In this document: positions 34,822 to 44,121 of the stretch, piece after piece
Layout of the letters: each line of letters begins with the position of its first letter
Position numbering within the stretch: the first letter of the stretch is position 1
DNA from: Mogibacterium sp.
GTDB taxonomy: Bacteria > Bacillota > Clostridia > Peptostreptococcales > Anaerovoracaceae
Assembly (NCBI GenBank): GCA_017404265.1
Contig: JAFRCS010000017.1
Coordinates: 62,001-126,000, forward strand
Length of the DNA stretch: 64,000 nt
Direction of reading: 5' to 3'
The notes under the pieces: model-generated
Databases searched by the model: none
The model's input: the letters and a program-made list of their open reading frames with translations, nothing else
Told to the model about the DNA's origin: nothing
Program-made: the position numbers and the translations under genes

Positions 34822-37800
34822 TCAGATCCTTTCGACCGCGAGTCCTGTCTTGTGTCCATTGATGTCGAACTCAGGCAGGTCTTTCTTCACGATGATGTCA
34901 GTCGCTATGGTCTCATCCATGATGAAGTCCTTCGCTTCTTCCACCGCAGCGCTGATCTCATCGTCTGCGTCCATGAAGATCTTTATCTCGTCCATCATTT
35001 CAAAGTCAGCCTGCTTTCTCAGCTGCTGGATCTTGGAAATGACCTCTCGTACATAACCCTGCTTGATGAGCTCAGGCGTAAGAGTTGTGTCGAGGATGAC
35101 GAACACGTTGTTGTCCATTCCGACGACGAATCCTTCCTTTGAGGATATCCTGACATCTACGAGGTCTTCAGTGATCTCATACTCTTCTCCGCCCAGTGTC
35201 ATCATGACCGGACCGTCCGTGAGCGCGGCTATCATTTCCTTGGCGTTGATCTTTGACAGGTTGGCGCCAAAGTCCTTTACGTTCTTGCCGAGTATCGGAC
35301 CTGCAGCTCTGAAGTTAGGCTTGATGCTGAATTCCATGTACTTGTCGAGATCGTCCTCAAACTGTACCTCATGTACGTTCAGCTCTTCCTTGATGAGGTC
35401 CGTAAGGTCTCCGATAACATCTCTGTAGCTTCCGTCGACGATGACTTTGCTGAGAGGCTGACGAACCTTGAGCTTCTCCTGTTCTCTTGTGCTTCTTCCG
35501 AGGTTTACGAGAACCTTTACTAGGTCCATCCTCTCCTCTGTCCTGTCATCAATGAGGCTTTCATCAGCTTCAGGATAGTAAGCTGTATGGACTGTTGTCT
35601 CGCCGGTAAGCTTTGTATAGATCTCATCCGAGATGAACGGCGCTATAGGAGCCATCATTCTTGCTACGCCTGTAAGGACTTCATAAGTCGTTGCGTAAGC
35701 AGCTCTCTTGTCGACGCTCATTCCGTTGCCTTCGCCCTCAGCGAAGAATCTTCTTCTTGCTCTTCTGATATACCAGTTGGAGAGGTCTCCGTCGATGAAC
35801 TCGCCTATCGCTCTTACGGTCCTCATGTGATCATACTCGTCCATGGCCTCGGTCGTGGCCTTGATGAGCCTGTTGTATTTTGAGATTATCCATCTGTCGA
35901 GTTCCGGTCTTTCACTGTAAGGAACATCGAGATGGCTGAGTTCTACCTTGTCGATATTCGCATACAGGCAGAAGAAATTGTATGTATTTCTGAGAGTGCT
36001 GAATACCTTGCTGATGACCTCTCTGATGCCGTCCTCGTCAAACTTAGTCGGAGTCCATGCAGGTGATCCGTATACCAGATACCATCTGAGAGCGTCGGCT
36101 CCGTACTTCTCCATCATCTCAAACGGATTAACGGTATTGCCTACGTGCTTCGACATCTTCTTTCCGAATCTGTCAAGGATAAGGTCATTTACCAGAACGT
36201 TCCTGTAAGGGGCGCAGCCCTTTACGATCGTGGAAATAGCCATAAGCGAGTAGAACCATCCTCTTGTCTGGTCGATTCCCTCACAGATGAAGTCAGCCGG
36301 GAAGAGTTCATCATCGAATCTGTCAGTGTTCTCGAATGGGTAATGCCACTGTGCGAAAGGCATGGCTCCTGAGTCGAACCAGCAGTCCATGACCTCCGGT
36401 ATCCTGTGCATGCTCTTGCCGCACTTTGGACATTTGATAGTGATATCATCCACATACGGTCTGTGGAGCTCGATACTCATGTCGATATCCTGCTCTGCAT
36501 CCGCTATCAGCTGCTCGCGTGAACCTACACAGTGAAGATGTCCGCATTCACACTTCCAGACAGGGATAGGAGTTCCCCAGTATCTGGATCTTGAGATCGC
36601 CCAGTCCTTGACATCCTCAAGCCAGTTTCCGAATCTCTTCTCGCCTACATATGGCGGATACCAGTTGACCGTATTGTTGTTTGCTACCAGCTGGTCCTTG
36701 AGCTTGGTCATCTCGATATACCACGACTTGTTTGCGTAGTAAACGAGCGGTGTTCCGCAGCGCCAGCAGTGCGGATATGCGTGCTCCATCTTCTGCTTTG
36801 CATAGATTTTGTCGTCCTGAGCCAGATACTTGATGATATCTACATCGAGTCCGTCTTCCATGACGAATCTGCCCGCCCAAGGTGTCTCTGTATAACAGCC
36901 TCTCTCGTCTACCGGCTGAAGCACCGGCAGATTGTACTTGCGGCCGCAGTTATAGTCGTCTTCACCAAAGGCCGGAGCCGTGTGTACGATTCCCGTACCG
37001 TCTTCCGTACTGACATAGTCCATGCATGTTACTATGAATGCGTTCTTGCTGTCTTCGACCTTGCAGAACGGTTCGATCTGCTCGTAGGTCCAGAACTCCA
37101 TGTCGCTGCCCTTGACCTTTTCAACAACTTCGTATTCTTCGCCTGCCAGCACCTTGTCCGCGAGAGCCTCGGCTACCCAAAGCAGATTGCCCTTGTTCTC
37201 ACCGTCCTTCATGCGGCACTTGACATAATCGACGTCAGGGCCGACTGTGAGCGCTACGTTTGAAGCCAGCGTCCAAGGCGTGGTCGTCCACGCCAGGAAG
37301 TACTCGTTGTCATGGTTGACGCCTGTTCTTCTGAACTTGCATGTCAGCGTGTTTACCTTGATGTCCTTGTAGCCCTGTGCTACCTCGTGCGAAGCGAGTC
37401 CCGTTCCGCAGCGCGGGCAGTACGGCAGGATCTTATATCCTTCGTAAACAAGTCCTTTATCGAATGCGTTCTTGATGATCCACCAGCCAGTCTCGATATA
37501 GTCGTTTTTGTATGTGATGTACGGATCTTCCATGTCCGCCATGTAGGCCATCTTTTCTGACATGTCTGTCCACATCTGAGTGTACTTGAATACAGATTCA
37601 CGGCACTTCTCGTTGAACTCCTTGATTCCATACTTCTCTATGTTCTGCTTGCCGCTGAAACCGAGTTCTTTCTCTACTTCGATCTCAACAGGCAGTCCGT
37701 GAGTATCCCAGCCGCCTTTACGCTTTACCTGGAAGCCTTTCATCGTCTTGTATCTGTTGATGGAGTCCTTGAGAGTCCTTGCCATCATATGATGGATGCC

Positions 37801-37959
37801 CGGCTTTCCGTTGGCTGTCGGCGGTCCCTCATAGAACACAAATGAAGGAGCTCCTTCTCTGGCCTTTACACAAAGATCCAGCAGGTCAAGTTGATTCCAT
37901 TTTCTGATCTGCTCCGACTGATATTCAGCTACGGGCTTGTCCGATAGATTTTCAAACAT
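34822..37959 (-). CDS. ileS: isoleucyl-tRNA synthetase, eukaryote-like type 2 with GXHH signature
   Basis: Class I synthetase of 1045 aa, the length and style of type 2 (eukaryote-like) IleRS. Active-site features are VFYEGPPTANGKPGIHHMMA near residues 41-60, GWDTHGLPVEIEVEKELGF, the editing domain (TTPWTLASNVAL, VSTEDGTGIVHTAPAFGEDD) and KKMSKHVGN. The class I HIGH motif, HYGH in most type 2 enzymes, here reads G54-I55-H56-H57. This swap has been described in type 2 IleRS proteins that are extremely resistant to mupirocin. The C-terminal anticodon and tail domains are present. No T-box precedes it. First gene of a ten-gene operon to 22459. Confidence 0.96.
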   Translation of the reverse strand: MFENLSDKPVAEYQSEQIRKWNQLDLLDLCVKAREGAPSFVFYEGPPTANGKPGIHHMMARTLKDSINRYKTMKGFQVKRKGGWDTHGLPVEIEVEKELGFSGKQNIEKYGIKEFNEKCRESVFKYTQMWTDMSEKMAYMADMEDPYITYKNDYIETGWWIIKNAFDKGLVYEGYKILPYCPRCGTGLASHEVAQGYKDIKVNTLTCKFRRTGVNHDNEYFLAWTTTPWTLASNVALTVGPDVDYVKCRMKDGENKGNLLWVAEALADKVLAGEEYEVVEKVKGSDMEFWTYEQIEPFCKVEDSKNAFIVTCMDYVSTEDGTGIVHTAPAFGEDDYNCGRKYNLPVLQPVDERGCYTETPWAGRFVMEDGLDVDIIKYLAQDDKIYAKQKMEHAYPHCWRCGTPLVYYANKSWYIEMTKLKDQLVANNNTVNWYPPYVGEKRFGNWLEDVKDWAISRSRYWGTPIPVWKCECGHLHCVGSREQLIADAEQDIDMSIELHRPYVDDITIKCPKCGKSMHRIPEVMDCWFDSGAMPFAQWHYPFENTDRFDDELFPADFICEGIDQTRGWFYSLMAISTIVKGCAPYRNVLVNDLILDRFGKKMSKHVGNTVNPFEMMEKYGADALRWYLVYGSPAWTPTKFDEDGIREVISKVFSTLRNTYNFFCLYANIDKVELSHLDVPYSERPELDRWIISKYNRLIKATTEAMDEYDHMRTVRAIGEFIDGDLSNWYIRRARRRFFAEGEGNGMSVDKRAAYATTYEVLTGVARMMAPIAPFISDEIYTKLTGETTVHTAYYPEADESLIDDRTEERMDLVKVLVNLGRSTREQEKLKVRQPLSKVIVDGSYRDVIGDLTDLIKEELNVHEVQFEDDLDKYMEFSIKPNFRAAGPILGKNVKDFGANLSKINAKEMIAALTDGPVMMTLGGEEYEITEDLVDVRISSKEGFVVGMDNNVFVILDTTLTPELIKQGYVREVISKIQQLRKQADFEMMDEIKIFMDADDEISAAVEEAKDFIMDETIATDIIVKKDLPEFDINGHKTGLAVERI

Positions 37960-37998
37960 ATTGACTTTCTCCTGTTATATTATTTTACGGTTTTTCAA

Positions 37999-38035
37999 TG
38001 CCTTGCGTGTCTTTTCCCCCGTCAACGCGAGGGCA
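37999..38035 (-). promoter_or_regulatory. stem-loop in the ileS leader
   Basis: Minus-strand RNA can pair TGCCCTCGCGT with ACGCAAGGCA (about 10 bp, one bulge and one G-U), closing a 16-nt loop, between the ileS promoter and its SD. There is no T-run after it, and no T-box element (AGGGTGGNACCGCG) anywhere in the 250-bp gap, so the function is unknown. Confidence 0.4.
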
Positions 38036-38072
38036 TAGAACGACATACTAAACCATCATTTCACAATAGGAT

Positions 38073-38101
38073 ATTGTACCACAATGCAGCCCCTAATTGC
38101 A
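38073..38101 (-). promoter_or_regulatory. possible ileS operon promoter
   Basis: Minus strand: good -10 TACAAT (38073-38078) with a weak -35 TGCAAT at 17 nt. A 15-nt inverted repeat ACAATA-n3-TATTGT (38063-38077) overlaps the -10 and could be a binding site. This is the only promoter-like sequence I see for the ileS-miaB operon in the 253-bp gap. Confidence 0.35.
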
Positions 38102-38116
38102 CCCTGAAGATGAAAC

Positions 38117-38143
38117 AAAAAAGCCCTGTAAACAGGCTTTTTT
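38117..38143. terminator. intrinsic terminator downstream of ppk1 region
   Basis: Stem AAAAAGCCCTGT / ACAGGCTTTTTT with one mismatch around a short loop, A-rich on one side and T-rich on the other. On the minus strand it can stop transcripts coming from pnp-ppk1 through the opposed small gene; it also insulates the ileS promoter. Confidence 0.75.
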
Positions 38144-38158
38144 GATGATACGCACCCA

Positions 38159-38187
38159 TTGACCTAAGGTCCTTTCATGTATAGAAT
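38159..38187 (+). promoter_or_regulatory. sigma-A promoter for the small membrane protein gene
   Basis: Plus strand: -35 TTGACC (38159-38164), exactly 17 nt, -10 TAGAAT (38182-38187), followed by AAGGAG (38201-38206) and the ATG at 38213. The near-consensus promoter and SD support the small gene as real. Confidence 0.75.
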
Positions 38188-38212
38188 TGTGCAATAAGAA
38201 AAGGAGTCGATA

Positions 38213-38497
38213 ATGCCGCTTATTTTACTCGGCCTTCTGGCAATAGTCGCAATAACGATCTACGCTCTTGTCGTATACGGAAGCAGCGTTGATGATGAAG
38301 ATATCCGCCCGTTAGGCGAGCGCTTTTCGGATGTCATCTTTAAGATGAGGGACAGATTCAATAAAGGAGCCAGTTACACTGTGGTGGATGATGAAGAGGA
38401 ACCCGCGGATACAGAAAGCGCCGGTAAGAATGAGGGCCAGACCCTGTTCTTTCCTACCGACGCTGAAGTTGAAAAAAGAAAGCGCGATATCAACTAG
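38213..38497 (+). CDS. small single-pass membrane protein of unknown function
   Basis: Encodes 94 aa. An N-terminal hydrophobic helix (LILLGLLAIVAITIYALVVY, residues ~3-22) is followed by an acidic cytoplasmic-type tail rich in D/E with a few basic patches (FKMRDRFNKG, VEKRKRDIN). No cleavage site or known domain. A strong promoter and SD argue that it is expressed. It is the only plus-strand gene between ileS and ppk1, converging on ppk1 with a 4-nt overlap of the two stops. Function not inferable. Confidence 0.75.
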   Translation: MPLILLGLLAIVAITIYALVVYGSSVDDEDIRPLGERFSDVIFKMRDRFNKGASYTVVDDEEEPADTESAGKNEGQTLFFPTDAEVEKRKRDIN

Positions 38498-40494
38498 ATC
38501 TTGCGTGCGTATCTGCCGTCGGGCAGCAGCACTCTTCCCTTTTCCATATCGCAGTAAGCGTCATACATCAGGCCGCGTATGCGGTCTCTTATTTTATCAT
38601 CCTTTATCCGGCACGCCACCTCGACTCTTCTGTCGAGGTTGCGGCTCATCAGATCGGCGGAAGATATGTACATGACTTCATTGAGCTGCTCGCCAAAGAT
38701 ATATACTCTGGAATGCTCAAGGAACCTTCCCACCCTGTTGACTATGCAGACGTTCTCTGTACAGCCCTCTATGTGCGGAAGCATGCAGCAGATGCCGCGG
38801 ACTATCATCCTTACCTGACATCCCGCGCAGGACGCCTCCATAAGAGCTTCTATTATCTCATTATCAGCCAGTGAGTTGACTTTAAAGAATATCCTCCCTG
38901 CCTTTCCTTTCTTTGTCTCGCGTCTGATGAGACTCAGTATGTTATTCCTCATCGAAACAGGCGACACCAGGAGCGGTCTGTAGGCGTCTTTGTCCTTCCT
39001 GGATCCTGCTTTGATCCGTTCCTTGCAAATATCCTTGAACAGCGCGGATGCAGCCTTGCCTATTTCCTGATCGTATGTAATCAGAGACAGATCCGTGTAT
39101 TGCTTTGCTGTCTTTTCATTGTAGTTTCCCGTGGATATCTGCGTTATGTATCTCTTCTCCGCCCTTCCGTCTTTGTAGACATGTTCCGTGACTATCTGGC
39201 ACATTTTGGAATGAACCTTCAGCTTATCGGTACCGTAGTATACCCTGCATCCGGCATTTGAAAGCTTTTCCGCCCATTTCAGGTTCTTCTCCTCGTCAAA
39301 TCTGGCGCGGAGCTCCAGGATCACCCTCACCTTCTTGCCTGTACGCGCCGCGTAAATCAGGTAATCGGCTATGCGCGGGTTGGATGCCAGACGGTAAATG
39401 GTTATACGGATCTCCTTTACTTCATCTGAGAAAGAGGCCTCTCTAAGGAGCCCGAGAAGAATATCCACCGAATCATCGGGATAGGCCGAAAGCCAGTCTC
39501 TCTTTTTAACAGCCTTGATTATGCTGCCCTTTATCTCTGTTGTCTGATCGTAAGGCTCATGAGGTTTGTATGAAAGACGCCCCAGTAGATCGTCAGGCAT
39601 CTTCTCAGCGAGTTCATCGACATATGAAAAGTCGATACGCGTCGTTGTGAACATCTGCCTGGCGTCAAGGTCAAGATTTCTCGCAAAGTACTCAGTGAGT
39701 TTTTTGCCCGGACGTCCGTCGGTTATGAGTTTGTCTGCAGGATAGTTCTTTCGGCGTCTAAGCGCATCACGCATCTCGACCGCCGTATTGGCGCTTCCTG
39801 TTCCTCCCTTTGCCTCAGCGTTTCTTGCAATATCTGTAACATATGTGCCGAGAGGAACGAACGGTATGAAAAGTGTGTCCGCGAACATCTTGATGATGTC
39901 TTCGGTAAGCACATATCTGAAATGGTCTCCCGGCAGCACAAGTACGAGGGGCATGTTTTCATGTATGTCTATGAAACCGAATTTATCTTCAAGTTCAGCG
40001 TCAAGTACCGATATGATATACGGTTTTTCCTCATCCATCGCAGGGAGCGGGTCTCCGGCATCAAGCACTTTTACCGTCAGTCTGTCCCTTATCTTTTCTC
40101 TGAAGAAATCGAAGCATCTGCCCCTGTCTTCATCATCCAGCTGCCAGGTCTCAAGCCTCTCGACTCCTGCCCCCGCCAGCTTTGATTCGACTATGCTGTA
40201 CGCCATGTCCTTCTTCATCAGAAGGCCCGGCACCAGATCGAGTATGCGGCGGAGCTGATCAGCGGCAGTCATCCCCGACCTTTCGTCTATCTGATCGTCG
40301 CCCTCGTCATCTTCTCCCAGAAGGCTTCCCACTCTGACCTTGAAAAACTCCTCAAGATTGGATACAAAAATCGCGATAAAACGCAGGCGCTCAAAAAGAG
40401 GCACCGAATCATCCAGTGCCTCTTCGAGCACACGCTCATTGTATCTCAGCCATGAGATCTCTCTATTCTGCGTGAAGCCTTCTTCGTATAGCAT
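38494..40494 (-). CDS. ppk1: polyphosphate kinase 1
   Basis: Reversible synthesis of polyphosphate from ATP; membrane-associated tetramer in studied species. The 666 aa contain the N-terminal helical domain (REISWLRYNERVLEEA, FVSNLEEFFKVRVGSL), head domain, and the two PLD-like catalytic domains with YGTDKLKVHSKMCQIV (autophosphorylated His in KVHSK) and FLEHSRVYIFGEQ plus SADLMSRNLDRRVEVA. Its start overlaps the pnp stop by one base (TAATG), an uncommon pairing of polyphosphate and RNA-phosphorolysis genes. Confidence 0.95.
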   Translation of the reverse strand: MLYEEGFTQNREISWLRYNERVLEEALDDSVPLFERLRFIAIFVSNLEEFFKVRVGSLLGEDDEGDDQIDERSGMTAADQLRRILDLVPGLLMKKDMAYSIVESKLAGAGVERLETWQLDDEDRGRCFDFFREKIRDRLTVKVLDAGDPLPAMDEEKPYIISVLDAELEDKFGFIDIHENMPLVLVLPGDHFRYVLTEDIIKMFADTLFIPFVPLGTYVTDIARNAEAKGGTGSANTAVEMRDALRRRKNYPADKLITDGRPGKKLTEYFARNLDLDARQMFTTTRIDFSYVDELAEKMPDDLLGRLSYKPHEPYDQTTEIKGSIIKAVKKRDWLSAYPDDSVDILLGLLREASFSDEVKEIRITIYRLASNPRIADYLIYAARTGKKVRVILELRARFDEEKNLKWAEKLSNAGCRVYYGTDKLKVHSKMCQIVTEHVYKDGRAEKRYITQISTGNYNEKTAKQYTDLSLITYDQEIGKAASALFKDICKERIKAGSRKDKDAYRPLLVSPVSMRNNILSLIRRETKKGKAGRIFFKVNSLADNEIIEALMEASCAGCQVRMIVRGICCMLPHIEGCTENVCIVNRVGRFLEHSRVYIFGEQLNEVMYISSADLMSRNLDRRVEVACRIKDDKIRDRIRGLMYDAYCDMEKGRVLLPDGRYARKI

Positions 40495-42626
40495 TATCTT
40501 CTTCTTGAATCAGAACGTTTTACGTCCGGACGCTCAAGGTTGATGCGGTTCTGGCTGTCGATCTCAGTGACCTTTACCTTCACTGCATCACCGATGTTCA
40601 TGACGTCCTCAACCTTTTCAACTCTGTGATCTGCCATCTTGGAGATGTGCAGGAGGCCTTCCTTGCCAGGCAGGATCTCGATGAATGCACCGAAGTTCAT
40701 GATCCTTGTGACCTTGCCCTCATAGGTCTCGCCTACTTCGACGTCCTTTGTGATGAGCTCGATCTCTCTCTTGGCAGCCTCAGCGCTCTCCTGATCTACG
40801 GCGTAGATAGCGATGAATCCGACATCATCATCGGAGATATCGATCTTGGCGCCTGTCTCATCAACGATCCTGTTGACAGTCTTTCCTCCCGGTCCAATGA
40901 CCAGTCTGATCTTGTCAGGGTCAACTCTCATGCTGATGAATCTCGGAGCGTACTTGCTGAGCTCCTTGCGTGGCTCAGGGATCTCTTCGAGCATGTTCTC
41001 GAGGATCTTTGCTCTGCCGATCTTGGCCTGATCGAGAGCCTGCTTGAGGATCTCTCTGTTGAGGCCGTGTACCTTGATATCCATCTGAAGCGCTGTTACG
41101 CCGTCAGGAGTACCTGTGACCTTGAAGTCCATGTCGCCCAGGAAGTCCTCCATGCCCTGGATATCCGAGAGGATGGCGAACTTGCTGGAACCGTCTTCGT
41201 TGAATCCTTCGATGAGTCCCATCGCGATACCGGAAACCGGCTTCTTGATAGGAACACCTGCGTCCATCAGAGCGAGTGTGGAACCGCATGTCGATGCCAT
41301 CGAGGATGAACCGTTGGAGGACATTACCTCGGAGACGACTCTGATTGCATAAGGGAATTCCTCTTCGCTAGGGAGTACCGGCAGAAGAGCTCTCTCTGCA
41401 AGAGCGCCGTGTCCGATCTCTCTTCTTCCAGGGGATCTGCTTGGCTTAGCCTCGCCTGTGCAGTATCCAGGGAAGTTGTACTGATGCATGTATCTCTTGC
41501 GTGTCACATCGTCATCGATGCCGTCGAGGTACTGAGCCTCTGACAGCGGCGCGAGTGTGGCGATGGAGAGGACCTGTGTCTGGCCTCTCTTGAACAGTCC
41601 GGATCCGTGAGTTCTAGGGAGATATCCCGTCTCGCTCCAGAGCGGTCTGATCTCATCAGGTCTTCTGTCATCAGGACGTACGCCTTCCTCAAGGATGCGG
41701 CGTCTTACTTCTTCCTTCTTGATGTTGTAGAGGACTTCATCGACCTCTGCCATTCTGTCTTCGAATATTTCAGCAAAATGCTCTTTTGTATCAGCAGCGA
41801 CAGCGTCCATGTTGGCCATTCTCTCCTGCTTTTCGAAGGTATAAATAGCTTCTACCATGTTGGCGGTAGCGTACTCTCTGACAGCAGCGTATACATCTTC
41901 GCCTGCCTTGAAAGCGACATAATCCATCTTTTCCTTGCCTACTTCGGCAACGATCTCCTTGATAAATCTGCAGATGTTCTTGATCTCTTCATGTCCAAAG
42001 AGGATAGCCTCGAGCATCTGATCTTCAGGGAGCTCATTGGCGCCGGCTTCAACCATCATGATGGCTTCTTCGGTACCGCATACTGTGAGGTTGAGGTCAG
42101 AGACCTGTCTCTGCTCGAATGTAGGGTTGCAGAGGAACTCGCCGTCTACTCTGCCGACAACTACACCTGCAGTCGGGCCGTCCCATGGGATGTCCGAAAT
42201 AGCGATGGCTGTAGATGTTCCGATGAGGGATGCTACCTCAGGGGAACAGTCATGATCTACCGAGAGAGCTGTGGCAGCGACTACTACGTCGTTCCTGTAG
42301 CCCTTTGGGAAGAGCGGTCTGAGCGGTCTGTCGATGAGTCTCGAGATGAGAGTCGCCTTCTCGCTCGGGCGTCCTTCTCTCTTGATGTATCCGCCCGGGA
42401 TCTTTCCTACCGCGTACAGCTTCTCTTCAAAGTTGCATGTCAGCGGGAAGAAATCCACGTCCTGCTTTGGCTCTTTGCTTGCGCAGACCGTGCAGCTGAC
42501 GACTGTTTCGCCATACTTTACGGTTGCCTGTCCGTTTGCCTGCTCGGCGAGCTTTCCGATCTCTACTTCGAGAAGTCTGCCGCCCAGCGCTGTTCTGAAT
42601 GTTCTGTAATCTTCAAATCTACCCAT
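40494..42626 (-). CDS. pnp: polyribonucleotide nucleotidyltransferase (PNPase)
   Basis: Phosphorolytic 3'-5' exoribonuclease and degradosome component. In 710 aa, two RNase PH domains ([63 protein letters not shown]) flank a helical domain; the C-terminus has KH ([20 protein letters not shown]) and S1 ([18 protein letters not shown]) domains and a basic tail. Follows rpsO after a terminator hairpin, as in most bacteria. Confidence 0.98.
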   Translation of the reverse strand: MGRFEDYRTFRTALGGRLLEVEIGKLAEQANGQATVKYGETVVSCTVCASKEPKQDVDFFPLTCNFEEKLYAVGKIPGGYIKREGRPSEKATLISRLIDRPLRPLFPKGYRNDVVVAATALSVDHDCSPEVASLIGTSTAIAISDIPWDGPTAGVVVGRVDGEFLCNPTFEQRQVSDLNLTVCGTEEAIMMVEAGANELPEDQMLEAILFGHEEIKNICRFIKEIVAEVGKEKMDYVAFKAGEDVYAAVREYATANMVEAIYTFEKQERMANMDAVAADTKEHFAEIFEDRMAEVDEVLYNIKKEEVRRRILEEGVRPDDRRPDEIRPLWSETGYLPRTHGSGLFKRGQTQVLSIATLAPLSEAQYLDGIDDDVTRKRYMHQYNFPGYCTGEAKPSRSPGRREIGHGALAERALLPVLPSEEEFPYAIRVVSEVMSSNGSSSMASTCGSTLALMDAGVPIKKPVSGIAMGLIEGFNEDGSSKFAILSDIQGMEDFLGDMDFKVTGTPDGVTALQMDIKVHGLNREILKQALDQAKIGRAKILENMLEEIPEPRKELSKYAPRFISMRVDPDKIRLVIGPGGKTVNRIVDETGAKIDISDDDVGFIAIYAVDQESAEAAKREIELITKDVEVGETYEGKVTRIMNFGAFIEILPGKEGLLHISKMADHRVEKVEDVMNIGDAVKVKVTEIDSQNRINLERPDVKRSDSRRR

Positions 42627-42710
42627 TTTTTATTAACAACTCCTTCCTGTTAATTATTCTCTCTCTATGGGCATTAACTGATTGCCTGTACGTGCTCCAA
42701 ATATACAAGC

Positions 42711-42734
42711 AAAGCGGGAGACGTGCTCCCGCTT
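42711..42734 (-). terminator. stem-loop after rpsO
   Basis: Minus strand: AAGCGGGAG / CTCCCGCTT 9-bp stem with a 5-nt loop, followed by TGCTTGTATATTT. It resembles the rpsO-pnp terminator/processing hairpin of other bacteria and probably allows partial read-through into pnp. Confidence 0.7.
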
Positions 42735-42746
42735 GAATGCTTTTTA

Positions 42747-43013
42747 CTACTTTCTCAGTCCGAGACGAGCGATAAGGCTTCTGTATCTCTCGATATCTGT
42801 CTCTCTCAGGTACTTAAGAAGGTTTCTTCTCTGACCAACCATCTTGAGCAGGCCTCTTCTCGAATGGAAGTCCTTGTGGTGCTCTTTGAGATGCTCGTTA
42901 AGGTCATTGATCCTGTAAGTAAGGATAGCTACCTGGACCTCAGGGGATCCTGTGTCGCCTTCCTTGATAGCATATTCTTTGATGATTTCCTGTTTTTTCT
43001 CTTTTGTAAGCAT
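42747..43013 (-). CDS. rpsO: 30S ribosomal protein S15
   Basis: Primary rRNA-binding protein of the small subunit platform. It is 88 aa, full length; the hallmark [26 protein letters not shown] and [21 protein letters not shown] segments are present. Encoded between ribF and pnp in standard order. The SD AAAGGAG is upstream of the ATG, and a structured leader (43041-43087) precedes it. Confidence 0.98.
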   Translation of the reverse strand: MLTKEKKQEIIKEYAIKEGDTGSPEVQVAILTYRINDLNEHLKEHHKDFHSRRGLLKMVGQRRNLLKYLRETDIERYRSLIARLGLRK

Positions 43014-43040
43014 AATAAAAAACTCCTTTACTTTCGATCC

Positions 43041-43087
43041 ACCCGCTCTGCGTAGCCGTTGGAGCGTCGAACCACTGCGGCGCGGGT
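43041..43087 (-). promoter_or_regulatory. structured rpsO leader, possible S15 autoregulatory site
   Basis: The minus-strand leader can close ACCCGC with GCGGGT (43082-43087 with 43041-43046) around ~35 nt with further short helices, ending 20 nt before the SD. S15 represses its own mRNA through leader structures in several phyla, but their shapes differ widely, so this is a suggestion only. Confidence 0.3.
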
Positions 43088-43158
43088 ATATAAAATTGGT
43101 TTATGCTGCGGTCTTCTGACTGCAACGCTGGTATATTAACACGAAAGGCCCGTGTTGT

Positions 43159-44115
43159 CTATCTTTTTTTTCTATATTCCAGAGCGTTGGCGCAGTCTCT
43201 TGCGATCTGCGCGAAAAGCTCTTCCTTGTCCCTGAATTTACGCTCTCCCCTGGAGAAATGATCGAAGTATACGGTCACATCCTTTCCGTATGCACCGCCT
43301 TCCGGGCTCTCATATCCGAATATGTTGGTTTCGATCTTGCGGACAGCTATCCCCTCATTGACCGTCGGGTTGAATCCGAGGTTTGAGACGCTGTCATATG
43401 TCGTTCCGGCTATGTCTATGCGGCTGAAATATACTCCGTTGGGAGGCAGCATCTGTCTGTCCGGAGCCGGTATGTTGATGGTCGGTATGCCCATCTTGCT
43501 TCCGAGCCTCTTTCCGTGGCTAACGGTACCGGAGAATGAATACGGTCTGCCAAGGAACTTCGCGGTGAGCTCCATGTTGCCTGTCGCGATCATCTCGCGG
43601 ATAAGCGTCGAGCTCACGACATGGCCTTCGACTGTTACGGCATCATGTACGCTGATGCTTATGCCGGCCTCATCGCACTCTTCCTTTAGCATTTCCGGCT
43701 TTCCCTCGGCTCTGGCTCCGTAAGTATAGTTGAATCCGACTGAAACATGGCCCGCGTTGAGCTTGCTTCTGACTATGTCCTCAAAGAAATCATGCGCCCT
43801 CATCTTCATGATGTTCTCATCGAAAGGCACGTTCACAAGAATATCGAAGCCCATGTCCTCAATGAGTGCTTTCTTCTCTTCTTCGGTGCAGATGAGTTTT
43901 ACCGCATCGGGATCGCTGTCTTCGCGTCTGAGTATGAAATTGAACGGATGGTTCGAGAACGTAAAGCAAAGAGATCTTAGGCTTCTCTCCTTTGCGGTCT
44001 CGAGCGCGTTTCGCATAATCTCACGATGTCCGGCATGTATGCCGTCGAAATTTCCGAGCGCGACCGATGTCTTATCGTCTATATTCAGTTGGTCAAGGCT
44101 GTTGAATATCTGCAT
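43159..44115 (-). CDS. ribF: bifunctional riboflavin kinase / FAD synthetase
   Basis: Makes FMN then FAD. The 318 aa combine an N-terminal nucleotidyltransferase domain (VALGNFDGIHAGHREIM, VSVGFNYTYGARAEGKPEML, STLIREMIATGNMELTAKFL) with a C-terminal riboflavin kinase domain (GKRLGSKMGIPTINI, NGVYFSRIDI, SNLGFNPTV, ETNIFGYE). It lies 6 nt after truB. Placement after truB and before rpsO is the usual Firmicute order. Confidence 0.97.
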   Translation of the reverse strand: MQIFNSLDQLNIDDKTSVALGNFDGIHAGHREIMRNALETAKERSLRSLCFTFSNHPFNFILRREDSDPDAVKLICTEEEKKALIEDMGFDILVNVPFDENIMKMRAHDFFEDIVRSKLNAGHVSVGFNYTYGARAEGKPEMLKEECDEAGISISVHDAVTVEGHVVSSTLIREMIATGNMELTAKFLGRPYSFSGTVSHGKRLGSKMGIPTINIPAPDRQMLPPNGVYFSRIDIAGTTYDSVSNLGFNPTVNEGIAVRKIETNIFGYESPEGGAYGKDVTVYFDHFSRGERKFRDKEELFAQIARDCANALEYRKKR

Positions 44116-44121
44116 TATCTC

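Noticed and set aside
37960..38212. T-box riboswitch ahead of ileS
   Set aside because: Looked for the AGGGTGGNACCGCG box and specifier-loop context on the minus strand; neither is present.
41607..42653. 348-codon plus-strand open frame
   Set aside because: Antisense to pnp, which is full length and well conserved.
43139..43155. AACACG...CGTGTT hairpin after ribF as an intrinsic terminator
   Set aside because: Only about 6 bp and followed by AATATACC rather than a T-run, so termination is not supported.
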